DNA of 49,531 nt, taken from contig JAYMGJ010000533.1 of NCBI GenBank assembly GCA_037178675.1, positions 1 to 49,531 on the forward strand, in the 5' to 3' direction. The notes under the pieces are model-generated. The model did not search any database. It was not told where the DNA came from and saw only the letters and a program-made list of their open reading frames with translations. Position 1 is the first letter of the stretch, and every line of letters starts with the position of its first letter. Position numbers and translations under genes: made by a program. Shown in pieces: positions 12,023-23,604 of the stretch. This DNA is from Scleroderma bovista (taxonomy: Eukaryota; Basidiomycota; Agaricomycetes; Boletales; Sclerodermataceae).

Positions 12023-12299
12023 CAGTAGCCATGAGCCAAGAAATACGATGATAGTGAGGCCTATGGACTTCATGGAAGGCGACAAGCTCAAGTCACAGCA
12101 GGCTGGCGGGATTCTGCTTGACAAGGGTTCTGGGAATGCCATGTTAGGAAGGTGCAGGCCACGGACCGATGGGCGACGAGGTCACCGGTGTCATCTGTGT
12201 CACTGCCGTCACCTAGCTCCGTGACGATTGTGATGCCGTATGCCGTTTACTTGAGTGGGCACGCCGGGGAGGGGTCGCTATCGATGTGTTCGTAACACT

Positions 12300-13753
12300 T
12301 CCAAAACCATTCTGATACAAATGGAACACGAGCCCGGACGTATTGAAGGCGTGCTGAGCGGGACAGATGTCCAAGCCCAAGACGGCGATCACAAATACAG
12401 CACAAGCACATATGAACCAGATGATCATGTTCAGAGCGAGCTTCTCGCGCCAGGCCTGACGCACGTCTTGTCATTTCATTCGTCCGAACCACTTCAAGCA
12501 AGGAGACGGAATCCACCAGGTGAGTAGCCAGCACAACAGGACCCATTGTCTTCTTGCCAACGTCTCCCTCACCGTCTCTATTGCCTCGCCTTCCAGAATT
12601 TCACCCGGTAGCGTCTCCTTGGGTACGTGTCCCTCCTTATCCGCAGTCTGAAACATATTCCTAGAGGGCGCGTACGATTCGGTACCGTAGTTAGAATTGG
12701 AATCGTCCCGATCGCTTGTTAGACGGCTGCGGTAATCGAAATCGTCGCTCCGCATGGACTTGTCTTCGTCTACACCGTCCTCGTATTCGCGGTGGAAAGA
12801 CGATCCCCGACCGACAAGCGCTGCTTGGTCACCGTATGTGTTCCCAAATCCAGCGTCTTCACCCCCAGCGACTGAAGGAGATAGATATGGCGCATAAGGA
12901 TCGCCGGCGTTACCCTGGCATACATCTAGCCCGGCTTCGACCTCGGCATCACGTAGGCGATTGCGCTTCTGCTCATCGACGTCTGCTGCGCGTAGGCGGT
13001 CCTCCAACGCGTGGAATGCCGCCTGGGACATGAATACCTGCATACCGTCATAATCACCACCGTTGTGAACTCGGAGACAATATTGCTCACCTTGAACTGA
13101 CCTACGACCACATCTGCCTCGCCAAGCCCCAATGCCATCCTTGCATGTGCAATCCCGTCTCTCTGCTCCCTCTCCTCCGGTATAAAAACACCCTCTGCAC
13201 TCAGAGGAGTACGGTACCTCCTCCAAAACTCTCAGAAGCTCCATCAGGATCGAGAAATACGGTGCAGAGCTCCTTCTTGACCATTTTAGTCTTGTAGGAG
13301 AGGGCGTTCTCGAGTGCGGAAGGCTGAACGCCAAGGAAATCCGCTACAAGAGCCAGAATATCTGTGTTGCACACGACCACAGCGTCGACATCGCGAGAAC
13401 GGTCGATCATGAATTCGAGGTTGCCGAGGTGGAGGATGGCGGCGATGAGTTGACACGTCTGTGCAACGTGCCGCTTTGAGAGGCCGATGGTTTTGAGAGC
13501 TACTTTGAGTTGTTCGAAATGGTGTGCGTCATCGTCTGACGCTGTTGGGACGGGTACCAGTACTGCACTGGCCGAGGTATCTGTATTGCACTTTTCCCTG
13601 TAAATGTAGATGTTGTCTCTCCTCCGGTGATGCACCTGCAACGAGGTAGTAGAAAATGTGGAAGTTGCGTTCACCAGAAGGCACGGCCGCGACTCTGTTC
13701 CGCTCTAGGTAATAATCGAGTGTCTTTATCCCGGAGAGTCTACCGCGGTCTGT
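12300..13753 (-). pseudogene. Chitin synthase with myosin motor domain, truncated and internally deleted
   Basis: Fungal class V/VII chitin synthases carry an N-terminal myosin motor and make cell-wall chitin at the growing tip. Here homology begins inside the motor at TDRGRLSG near 13753, so the ATP-binding P-loop region is absent. It continues through GIKTLDYYLERNR, SGERNFHIFYYLVAGA and TCQLIAAILHLGNLEF to LDPDGASES near 13230. It then jumps to the last part of the motor (VVVGQFK, then an intron with GTGAGC...TATGCAG, then VFMSQAAFHALEDR) and the linker that ends in LCWLLTWWIPSP and ALNMIIWFICACAVFVIAVLG, a membrane segment. Some 300 residues of motor are missing at the jump, with a frame change. 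The whole catalytic chitin synthase domain is absent beyond about 12300, close to the Plavaka transposase. It cannot encode a working enzyme. Confidence 0.85.
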
Positions 13754-14059
13754 GATTGCACCTTTCCACCTGATTGCTATGCAGAGTCGTTCATCTGCGA
13801 GATTACCTACGAAGGGAAGCATGTAAGTCCCACAGCCACTTATAACAGTAAATGGTGGGGGACTCACCAAATAAAAAGAATACCCATCTAGTTGATCTCT
13901 TTCAGCTGGAACATACCCTACGCGACAATCAACTACGATTTGTTCGAATAGGTATCGTCGCAGATGACCTTGCTGGGAACGTGGTGACGAACAGACATCC
14001 CATGCAGTGGGAAAATGCACCTTCAGCCGTCGAAGACCAAGTACCGCCAAGGTAGCCAA
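13754..14059 (-). other. Open frame upstream of the chitin synthase fragment, unknown
   Basis: A minus-strand frame from 14059 joins the chitin synthase fragment without a stop. It contains a likely intron (GTGAGT near 13865 to TTCGTAG near 13803). The encoded stretch, including HLRRYLFEQIVVDCR and AERDQLDGYSFYL, does not resemble the part of the chitin synthase motor that should precede TDRGRL. It may be a fragment of another gene joined by rearrangement. I do not recognise it. Confidence 0.3.
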
Positions 14060-14494
14060 AGGGTGTAGTTGGGTGCGGTGGAGGGCATAGCGATAAGGTA
14101 TGGAAGCTTAATGATGGAGCCAGACGAGGGCGGCGGCAGCTCCGGGCAAGCGAACAAACGGGTGACAATGCTGAGCGCTGAGCACTGAGTACTGAGCGCT
14201 GCGCAGCGACGAGGGGAAGGAGAAACCATGTGGTCACGTGCATGACCACCAATTACTTCGTGCCCTCATTCCTACCACACACTGCAACGATGTGATTTCC
14301 CATCTTCTACTTTTCCTTTTGCATCTGGTTTCACTAAAAATTCCCTGTAGGCTTACATTGCAACACTCGATTTACTACATAGTGCAGATAGGCTTGTTCA
14401 ACGGCGTTCAACGGCTACTCTCAATACAGGGAACTTCGTGTCGACGGGATTCTCAAACGGTTTTGCTGGTACGTTTACTTAGCGGGATGCAGCA
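14060..14494. other. Gene-free stretch
   Basis: A short run of imperfect GAGCGCTGAG/GAGTACTGAG words occurs at about 14168-14203. Otherwise I see nothing I can name. Confidence 0.35.
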
Positions 14495-15362
14495 TTATAT
14501 TGGACTAAATGTCATACCTTTCACTTTCTCCCTCCACTTAACCAGCTCCTCAGCATATCCCCAAAAACCCCCATAAACCAAGGGGGACGAATATAGGTCT
14601 GAGTTCAAGCAGACGATGCGGCGGTCATTCAACCCTTCTCTCTGGAGGTTGTCTACAAGAACGCCATATCTCTCGTATTTGCTCCTCCACAACACCAAGA
14701 CTTTTAGGTTAGTAGACGCCAATATTTCATGGAGCAAGCTAAAATCTGAGCGACACGTGGTCCAGGGAATTGAGAGATGGGTAAGTTGGATCAACCTTGG
14801 GAGTCCAATAGGGATGCCCATCCAAGAAGACCAGGCGTTGGTGACGTGCAGGTGGGTGATGCGGTGGGCAACCAGTAAGTTGGGTAGGTACGAGTGCTGA
14901 TTGTGGAAGATGCCTGACAGGTCTGTTGACAGGGAGGTCAAAGGAAGAGCATCCAGTGGCTCAACGAGGGGGTTCTTGGTGCGTAGGTGGTGGCAAACAA
15001 CACGCAGAGTAAGGTCAGTAATTCCTTTACAGAGGTGCAGGATTCGAGCGGCGTGCTCATTTCGTACTGCCGCCCCAATATAGAGTGTTCTAACTGCAGA
15101 AATAGCAAACTGCAGGCGGTACTCCAATGAAGTGATGAAACATTGGGCTGCAGAATCAGTGCGAAGGATAACCGAGTGGTAAACAATCTTTTGCACCCTA
15201 ACAAAAACCATTTAGCTCTGCAGTAGAAAGTCAATATAGAACTCACCAGACTAGAACCCGGCGAGCAACAAGTAAGTAGCGGTGGGGCCAGGAATGCTCT
15301 GCAGCCGCGATAAGAAAGATCTCGCGCTCAAGTTCGTCAGGAAGACGACTGAATACTGGCAT
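14495..15362 (-). CDS. F-box/LRR-like protein of the agaricomycete type
   Basis: Two exons, 15247-15362 and 14495-15197, separated by a 49-nt GTGAGT...GTTAG intron, give 272 residues in frame. The start at 15362 yields MPVFSRLPDELEREIFLIAA, the usual opening of the large agaricomycete family with an F-box-like helix followed by leucine-rich strands. The alternating Leu-rich segments in the second exon (DLTLRVVCHHL, THLHVTNAW, THLSIPW, LKVLVLWRSKYERYG) fit LRR strands. The same frame is open upstream to an ATG at 15509, so a longer product is possible. Such proteins are usually presumed substrate adaptors of SCF ubiquitin ligases, but members are numerous and mostly untested. It is divergently oriented to the DUF6698-like gene. 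Confidence 0.65.
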
Positions 15363-16150
15363 TGGAATGAACTTTCGGGGGTTTCGTTCGGTGAGTCCAA
15401 ATATTCCTTCTTTTAATTCAGGTCCTGCAGCCAAGCTCACGAGATACACATACAGTGGTGCATTTTTTTTCATTGGATTCGGCACGTCAACATGATCGGG
15501 AACTCTCAACTTTGGGCTACCTGTCAGGGAGAGCGGACCATTGACGAAACAAATCGGTATGTTTTCCTATCCAAGCTACCTGAACTTTGTTAACAATGAA
15601 GACTCTTTGGCAGGGAACTTGAGCCGTGTTGCAGATTGAGTTCCATCCACAATGAACCCAATCTTTGGGTCAAATCTAATTGCATAAAGTGATGTTGTAG
15701 GAAGAATTTCCAGATCGCTGTCGTCCAAATCTTCATGCCGGAGCCAAAAATGTGAACTCTGGAGGATTGATCAGAGATTGCGCTTCACACAGAGGTGAAA
15801 ACAAATCTCATATATCGTGCCCACCGCTCACTCATTAGCTTTGTATTAAACAGAGTAGGATCCTAACAGGTCCAGACATAATGCCCTTCTGTGGACCAAG
15901 GATAACTTATGCATAGTGATAGATCTTTATCGCTCCACGGCAATCCAAACTTGCTCTAGTGAAGTACGTAGCCTTTCATTCCACCCCTCGACTAAACTGA
16001 CAGCATTTGATCGGATATTCGGATATTATTAGTCAAGGACGTGACCCACTCCTCCGTCTTGACGGATCTGATCCGGATGTGGTTTATAAGGTATAAACTA
16101 CTGACTTGACTGATCCCCGCATTTGCAGTCGTTCCGTATCTCCATTATCA
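15363..16150. promoter_or_regulatory. Divergent intergenic region, F-box-like / DUF6698-like
   Basis: The interval between two divergent genes. A TATA-like TTATAAG/GTATAAA pair lies at about 16084-16097, some 55-65 nt before the plus-strand ATG at 16151. A short direct repeat of CGGATATT occurs near 16014-16028. No other element can be supported. Confidence 0.35.
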
Positions 16151-17646
16151 ATGGTACATGCAGAAGTCCATCAGGCTTCTGAGCCCGAAGCCAGTTACCA
16201 ACAGCGGATCGCTACCTTGGAATCTGAACTTGCGACCCTTCATCAAGCAGATGTTGATCGCGAAATGTGAGTTTTTCAGTCCCATAGAAGACTTCGAAAG
16301 TTAAATTTCTACTGTAGCATTACTGAGCGCTACCGCAAGCTTGGGCGAATGATACGAAGGGTGGTAACACTTGTAGACAATGTCAGTGACTTAGTCACTG
16401 AGGCTGATCGCCACAACCAGTCCATGGATCACAGTGCCCCCGGGGACACGCTCACTAGTAGTTCTGATGAGTAAGTCATAAGTATTTAAAATTACAGCAC
16501 TACCAGTTGACTTCGCAAACAGAGAGAATCGCTTATATAAATGCTATCAAGAGCTTTTACGCTGGATTCCACAGCTTCGTGTGGTATTTGCACACAATAA
16601 TGGTGTCCACTTGGACAAGATTTTCAAAGCGGTGGGGCTAAAGCCGAATTAGTTTTCGCATTTGGCTAACACCATTACAGCTTCTTGCTGGTGCAGATGG
16701 TGCATGTGGTGATGATGCCTCACGGTTGAAGCTCGCTGTTGTTAGCTGGCTCATGGCATTGACGCCCCCTCCCGAGCCAGAGTTGCTTCCGTATGACAAA
16801 TCTGGGAGAGGATTTTATAACGACGCTACTGGTAGGCTCCTATGTCCAGTTGATTATGACTGGGACAATCCTCGGTAAGGCACTTGATTCAATTACCGCA
16901 TGTTGCTAACTTCCACATACTTTGGTCCCAGGCACAGGCAAAATATCCGGGATCTCCATCCCGACTTTCTCGTCACTGCCAATTCGTGGCCGCTTTTCCT
17001 TTATGCAAACGGCAAGTACAATCCCAACTTTCCAAATCATGGCCTTTTTCAGGGGGAGCTTCTTGTCAAGGTAAGTTTAGCCTGTCTTGTTGCTTCACAA
17101 CTATACTGATGGCTTTGCAGGCATTCAAGTACATCTTCACCTCTCCGTCATCTGCTGAATTCACGGCGGACGATTTGAATTCTGGGTTCCTCCTAGCACA
17201 ACCCAAGAAGCGTCGTCGCAGTGAGCGATGCACACGTTCCAATGTGGCTTCTCTACTTGGGATGAAGACCGTAGTGCCGCATGCAATTGCATATATTGCC
17301 GTACAGGTGAGCATTTTGTTGTTGTTGCTGAATGTATACCACTCATCAGCAATCTGTCAGCTCCATTTTGCATTAGCGAGCTGTGGCTCGTGGCGCATCG
17401 TTGATGTGTTCTTCGACTACCATCAATTCTACAAGAATATTGTCACCTTCTTTGAGGATGTCACGGATACGGAGGCAGAAGAATTCATCAAAGAGTTGGT
17501 GTTGTGGTGGAACCGGTGAGTAACTACAACACTTGTCGCAGAAAAGATTCATTCCACTCCATAGGCAAGTGTTTGGCCCAGCAAGTATGATCGCTTACAC
17601 CCCCCAAGCTGCTGACAATACATCAGCAAAACCTGACTTCGCTTAA
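16151..17646 (+). CDS. DUF6698-like protein
   Basis: Eight exons (16151-16266, 16318-16470, 16523-16631, 16681-16874, 16932-17070, 17121-17306, 17361-17515, 17565-17646) join in frame to 377 residues. The N-terminal ~90 residues look coiled-coil (heptad-like leucines, Glu/Gln-rich), followed by a Ser/Asp linker. The rest matches my memory of DUF6698, a domain abundant in Agaricomycetes: GRGFYNDATGRLLCPVDYDW, WPLFLYANGKY, GLFQGELLVKAFKYIFTSPS, an internal basic patch KKRRRS, VPHAIAYIAVQ, FALASCGSWR, DVFFDYHQFY, ELVLWWNRQVFG. Function is unknown. All junctions are GT-AG and no lesion was seen, so it looks intact. Confidence 0.75.
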
Positions 17647-19220
17647 CCTAACTTGACAGTGACTTAATCATTACTTAAGGCTACTTAACCGACCCAACGG
17701 ATAAGCAGCGTGACACTTGGATAAGTAGATCTCTACGATTAACATCTGCTTAATCTGTGCTTGTACACTTATATTCTGCTTATGATTCACTTAGTCCCTA
17801 CTTATTTCACACTTGGATCATAGGTCATTTGCTTGCTCATTTCATCATTCGAGTAACCACACAGCAAGTAGTATTAAAGTAGCAGACAAGAACATGACAA
17901 GGAGTACAACTAGACGAATAGAATGCAATTGGGTTGTTAGCATTGGCGTTGGCGTCGTCATTGTGGGGTGGTTGTCACCGTCGCCATCGCCGTCGGTGGT
18001 GATGGGGTCGTTGTCGTTGTTGCCAGCAGTGGTGGGGTCTGGTTGTTAGCATAGTCGTTGTCAAAATTGGTGGTGGTGGGGTCGTCGGCATCGTCACTGA
18101 GGTTGCTATTGTCAGTGTCAGCTGGTCATTGTGGGGACATTGGTCGTTGTCGCCGTCGATGTCGTCAGTGGTGTGGGGTCTCGTCGTCGCTGTTGCTATT
18201 ATCACCACCATTGTCGTCAGTAGTGGTGGGATCTTGTAGTCACCGTTGTCGTCAACGGAATTGGTAGTGGCAGGGTCGTCGTCATTGCTGCTGTTGTTGT
18301 TGTTGCCCCCGCTGCCATCGTCGTCGTCACCGTTTGCTGGTTGTTGTGGGGTCGTTGTCGGATTAGCATTGTCGTTGTCATCGCCATCAGTGGTGATGGT
18401 AGTCTTCGTCATCGCCGTGGCCCGTCGTCATGTTTTTTTCAGCGTTGGTGAGGTCATTATCGTCACCATCAGCAGTTGTGGTAGTCGTCATCATCGCCGT
18501 GGCCCGTCGTCTTCAGCATTGATGGTGGTGGGGTCATTCCCATCACCATCAACAGTGGTGGTAGTCGTCGTCGCTGCCGTGGCCTGTCATCTTTTTTTTT
18601 TTCAGCGTTGGTGGCGCCAGTGGGGTCATTGCTGTCGTCACCAGCGGTGGTGGTAGTCGTCATTGCCATGGCCCATCATCAGTGGTCATTGCTGTCACCG
18701 GCGCTGGTGGAGTGAGGTCGTCATCGTTGTCGCGCTTGTGGTAGAGACGGAGATGGTCGACGTTGGTGGTTGTGTTTACAGTCGGCGCTGATGGGGGGGT
18801 GGTGATTGCCATTGTGAATACCTACAGGAGTCGGATAGTGTCAGAACAGTAAAACAAGAATTTAAATACATGGAAAATACCTGAGCACGCCGGAGGTGTG
18901 TGTGAGGGTGGTCGTTGTTGTTGCGGCTGACATCAGAGGTGGTGGTGGTCGACGTTGCTGTCGGGCTTGGGTGGGAAGCGGTGAGGACAAAGTTCAACAT
19001 GCTGATATAATCAGACACTCCGCACAAATTTTGCCAAGTTCTCATCGACCTCAGCTTGTACGAATTGTATTACTTAGTTACTTATCCTACTTAATCTACT
19101 TAACAGTTACTTTGCATGCTTGGAGTGCTTTGCATGCTTAGCCATTTGTCTGCTTAATGTACTTAAGTTACTTACGTGCTTGACAGGTGCCGTCAAGTAG
19201 CTCAAGCGCTGTCAAGCAAA
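17647..19220. repeat. Gene-free G/T-rich simple-sequence tract flanked by ACTTA-word clusters
   Basis: The core at about 17940-18780 is an imperfect trinucleotide mosaic of GTC, GTT, GTG and CGT units on the plus strand. It creates long meaningless frames rich in Val/Ser on one strand and Asp/Asn/Thr on the other. On both sides, about 17640-17815 and 19060-19190, sit clusters of ACTTAA, ACTTA and CTTAC words spaced about 8-11 nt apart. CTTGACAG near 17653 and CTGTCAAG near 19209 form a short inverted pair. No terminal repeats long enough to define an element were found. Confidence 0.5.
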
Positions 19221-20037
19221 CTCAGGATTTGCTGATGTATGTCAGTGGCGGCCTCATTCAAGAAACGCCGGACAGCCAATATCAGCAACAACGCTTCTGT
19301 CCGACGCATCTAGTAATTGTACAATTGCGGTTGTAAGACTAGTAGCTACCATTTGAAATGAAAGATTGTTGTTGTTCAATTGTGCATCACTGTCCACAAA
19401 TAGCCTAAAGCTATGCAGCTGGTCGCCACTGCATTCAGCATCAATATGTGCATGGTGACGAGTACTCGTGGATCTCATCGTGATAACAATCTTGTGAAGC
19501 TTGAGCAACCATGATCATTGTTCATTATTGACGAAAAGAAGGGACTGTCATAGCAGAAATATCAGAATTACATGTGGTTTCTGAACTCGCACCATGTAGT
19601 GATTATAGAGGGAGGAAAATCACAATTTAGCTCATTTCCTAACTACATCTACAAGACAATCATTCTGATGGATAGCTATGCCATGAAGAATAATAATCAT
19701 CATTTCAGGGATTAATAAGTTACATCGTGCATACTGAAGTCCGTCAGGTCCACATTGATAACCTTGGTTGTCACGACTTAGTATGTTTGTTGGAGCACTA
19801 AATATATGACAGCTAGTTGGCGTCTGTAGAAAGTATATAATGGAAAATCGGGAAGATACTATTGCTCGGTAATTTACCACGAGACGGTGTTGTGACTAAT
19901 ATATCTCTATGAGAGAATATTTAACATAGACCTAGCGTTTTATACCCTGATATTCTAATAACGGACACACTTTGTATTATTCTAATTACATTTATTCGAG
20001 TGGATTATAAGGGGTATATAAGCCTATGTCACGAATT
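19221..20037. other. Gene-free stretch, AT-rich on the right
   Basis: An 84-codon minus frame at 19254-19508 is not recognisable. From about 19860 to 20037 the sequence is AT-rich and ends with a TATA-like GTATATAAG at about 20013-20021. Confidence 0.3.
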
Positions 20038-20262
20038 TGTTAAAACCGTGGTGGGGCGGCGGTTGGGGTAGCGATTAAACCCCCTGACGAGAGCGCTCGA
20101 AACCGCACGCCCAAACCCGCTCCTTTACCTGTCCCTGTGTGTACTGTACGCGGCCCTGATCTTAGGAGAGGGGTGTCCGACGGACACAACAAACAGATTG
20201 ACCGCCCGGGATACCTCTCTTCGCACACAGACTATACACTACCCCCCTTCGGGGGGTAGTCT
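20038..20262. other. GC-rich segment with a cluster of small perfect hairpins
   Basis: It starts just after an AT-rich run with a TATA-like box. It contains CGAG/CTCG with an AGCG loop (20088-20099), a 15-nt odd palindrome with arms GTGTCCG and CGGACAC (20173-20187), and a 10-bp stem ACTACCCCCC / GGGGGGTAGT closed by a TTC loop (20238-20260), equivalent to a C(TTCG)G-capped hairpin. No coding or known RNA family could be assigned. CCCC-TTCG-GGGG hairpins resemble GC clusters of fungal mitochondrial intergenic DNA, so a nuclear mitochondrial insertion or an LTR fragment are possibilities. Confidence 0.4.
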
Positions 20263-23200
20263 GGGCACCTTTCCCCGACGAGTAGTGGTCGGGTCTTCCT
20301 TTGACATCGATGGTCCTTTTAACGATGGGAATGCAAAGAAGTGTGAGAATGACTTTGCGTGTCATAACGTTGTGGAGGTGGTAGACTTGTAAATTCAAAG
20401 TGAGAAGATCGAGACGCGCAACTACAGCACCCGATGTCGTGGTCATTTTTACTGGAATTGAAACAACGGAAGTTTAAACAGGTTGACGCCAAGTACAAGC
20501 GAGGATATGTGCGTTGGATGTTTTGTCGTGATCGAGTGAATCAAATAGAGGTAATAAATGTAAAAATACAAAAATCTAGCCTACCAGTGACTCAACGACA
20601 GTGTCAGACATTCGGGCCACACTGGACAATTCCTCAAGCGTTACTTGTCTCTGTTTGAATTCTCATGCTCCGGAGGTGAATATTGATCGATTCTGTAGGC
20701 AAGTTGTGCTGCACCTACATACGTCATTGTAAGGAGGGGAAAGTGTGGAGGTAATGGTGCTGTAAATAACATTGTGAAGGGTGTCTGGATCGAATGCCGT
20801 TCAATTACTACTCTCGTCCACACGCAACAAACTTACATGGCGGGTGACAGGCTTCTCGTCAGTGTCACCACAGGGACAACATCCGGATCCGATCTCCACT
20901 TCCCGACGACAGCACCCATACTTGAGTTCCATCGGCCCTTGGAACAAGTAGTGTAGGCTGGTTCCCGATTCTTGACCGTCCGTGCAGCTCAGTGGCATGC
21001 CTCAGCGGCAGTGCAGTGCGGTCTGCCTCCTCCATACTGATACTAGAAACCAGGCGTGCAAGCAAGTGATTGCTGGAGCCCTTGGTCGCATGCAAGCAAT
21101 GCCGTGAGGCCAACCTCGACCTGCAGCGAGGTATTTGCTATAAATTTTTAGGAAAGTAGCTGGGTAGATTGGACGAATGGGAGGATGGACCAGATTCGAG
21201 AAGAGTTCTCTTGTACTCGTGTATCATGGTAACGTGGAGGAAGCAATCCAACTGAGGTGTGACAGTGGTTATCACCGTCGATGAGATCCCCCGAGAACAT
21301 CGGGGCCAGATCAGTACTAATATGGGGATATACAAGGGCATTATACAATGCAAAGATGCACACAGGGCGTCCTCTGGGCTCGTTTTTCCATACTGATTAA
21401 AGATTTCTTTGAGCTCGCGATGATATTTTTCTGGGGAGATCTCTTGGACGGCCAGTGACGATGAGGAGCCGTTTATGGGTTCAAGCGTTCAAGAGCTTAA
21501 TGGTAGACAGCAGTTGGATGGCGGCGTGAAGGGAGTAAGCATGGTTCGGAAGTCCGAATTTAAAGGCAATGCGGGACAATCTATCTACGGTGTCGATAGC
21601 GGCCTAAGACGCACTGAATGTCACTGAAAAGGAACAGGTTACTCACCAATGCCATACTAAGGGTATGATCCCTCAGGGTCGCCGATGGAAAATTGGAACA
21701 GAAGGCGTTGGTGTCACACCGTCTAGAACGGCCTTCTCAGGGTGCTCCACTTAATGCCAATCTTACAACGGTCGCCGTTATTTTGGGGTTGTGCCACAGC
21801 CGCACGACAAACGCGAGTACGAGTCTCATCAAAGAAAGGGAGAGTGACATGCTCCAAGCTACCAGCGCCTGAGCGATCGCCAGTGTTGAACGTTGATGAA
21901 CAGGAAACGTCCGACTTGTTTTGTGCGAATACGCCCCAGACGGACTGGGAATGCGCCATAGATGTAGCCGTTACGTTGGTCAAATTACCATCTACTGGGT
22001 TGGGACGGGTAGGGAGAGGAAGCTGCGTGGGGTACAGCATGTTCCGCGATGGGACCACAGACAGTGAGATCGACACCGGTTCTTCATTCAACTCCTAAAA
22101 CATCCGGAAGACGCCCAACGGTGGGTCGGTATATTTGAGGGTATCAGCAACTGAAGACTTCACGACAGCTGAAGTACGGTCAGTGGGACCTGACGCAGGA
22201 CTTGGGGATGAACATTAACACTAACGAGTTATACCCAAGTAATATCCCGCCAAGGATTTCCGCGATGGTTATTGGCTGTCTTATTCTAGCAAGACTCAGA
22301 GAAGCAACCACGCCATCATGACCACCTGCAGTTAGAAAATTTTAGCCTCCCTATGTTCCATGGGCAGGAGTAGCTAAGACGCACCGACTTAAGATCCATA
22401 ATCTCAAGGGGTCTGAAGTGGCAAATGGTGATGGACCCACTCCAGCCGAGAGGTCAGTCTGCAATAAAGCAGGTTGCGGACCCTTCCGAAGAAGTCAGAA
22501 AGGAGAATTTGGCGGAATCGATCAGGACGGAACGGCAATAGAGATTCCTCCGTCGGAACATCACGAAATAGGGATCGATTTCATGTGGACGATGAAGTTG
22601 GGACGGCAGCTCCCCCATATGATTGGACCAGTTGTTGGACGTGTAGACAAGCCAGCTCGCGTGTTGCGAGGTGCTCCAAGGGCGGCACGCACACGAAAAT
22701 GGTCGCATTCCTCTTCACGCTCAACGACTAGCCCAGCCTTCGCGAGCTGACAAGAACGGCGAGATTGGCGAGTGCATTATAATCGTCATCTGAGAAAGTT
22801 GAAGGAGAACATTCAAAATGTTGACAGTGACAGATCTCGAATGATCCACTCTGCCTCGATCGTTCTGCATACCGTGCCCCACACCCAGTTGCAAGAGCAG
22901 TCGTGGTGTAGAGAGAATGCGTCCATCAGATGGCACAGGAACGGGGCCTTGGCTGCATGGTAATTGAAGTGGAGTAAGTCACCCTGCGGCGATAACAATG
23001 GGGGGAGGATGACGATACACACGGACCACTGACAGGGGATTCACGTATGTTTTGTTCCTTGAATCAGTGTTCGGTGGTCCGTTGCAGTTGACATTATGTG
23101 GTCCATAATTGAGGCAAATTGCTGCCATTATTATGCCAACCAACCGGCGATGGGCAGTCCATCATAGTTGAAGGGGTGGTGAGACTTATCGGAGTTTGAA

Positions 23201-23604
23201 TCTGACTTTCCTTGTAAGGTAGCTTCTTTCCACAGCTCACTGATAGCTGCGTGCGAATTATTTATTTATTTATTGTGCGTACTTCCGTGCCCTACAACTT
23301 CGATGAATGGGTTGATTGACGCTTTCACCCTTACGATATAACAGCTTTTCCATCAAGTTTGAAAACGGACAACTCGGCGTTATTTGGCTACATTTGAATA
23401 CTATTCAACCATATTTCCAAGTTACTCGGATCAGCTGAACGTTCGTTCATCACGGATCTCCCCCTCAGCGAGATCGCAGCAACATGCATGGACATATTTA
23501 ACCCAGATGCTTCAAGGCCTCTGTCGATCTCCCCCTGAATTTTTCTGTGTCCCCCATCGCCACAAGACCCAAAACATCCACAGGCGTCGGTGTTCAGCTC
23601 TTTC
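20263..23604. other. Gene-poor interval, unsupported short frames only
   Basis: Frames of 60-120 codons occur on both strands. The longest are an antisense pair at 21723-22091 (-) and 21742-22098 (+), and a plus frame at 22418-22750. None shows a family signature, plausible exon partners or a clear start context. The last ~200 bp before 23605 should hold the promoter of transporter A, but no box is distinct. Confidence 0.35.

Noticed and set aside
17975..18669. Long Asp/Asn/Thr-rich and Val/Ser-rich frames on both strands
   Set aside because: They are translations of imperfect trinucleotide simple sequence. All frames are open at once and there is no start or splice support.
18000..18780. 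CRISPR-like array
   Set aside because: Repeat units are 3-6 nt with no regular spacers. This is a eukaryotic simple-sequence tract.
21723..22098. Antisense pair of ~120-codon frames as a gene
   Set aside because: Both strands are open over the same bases, neither has a recognisable family or partner exons, and no start context favours one.
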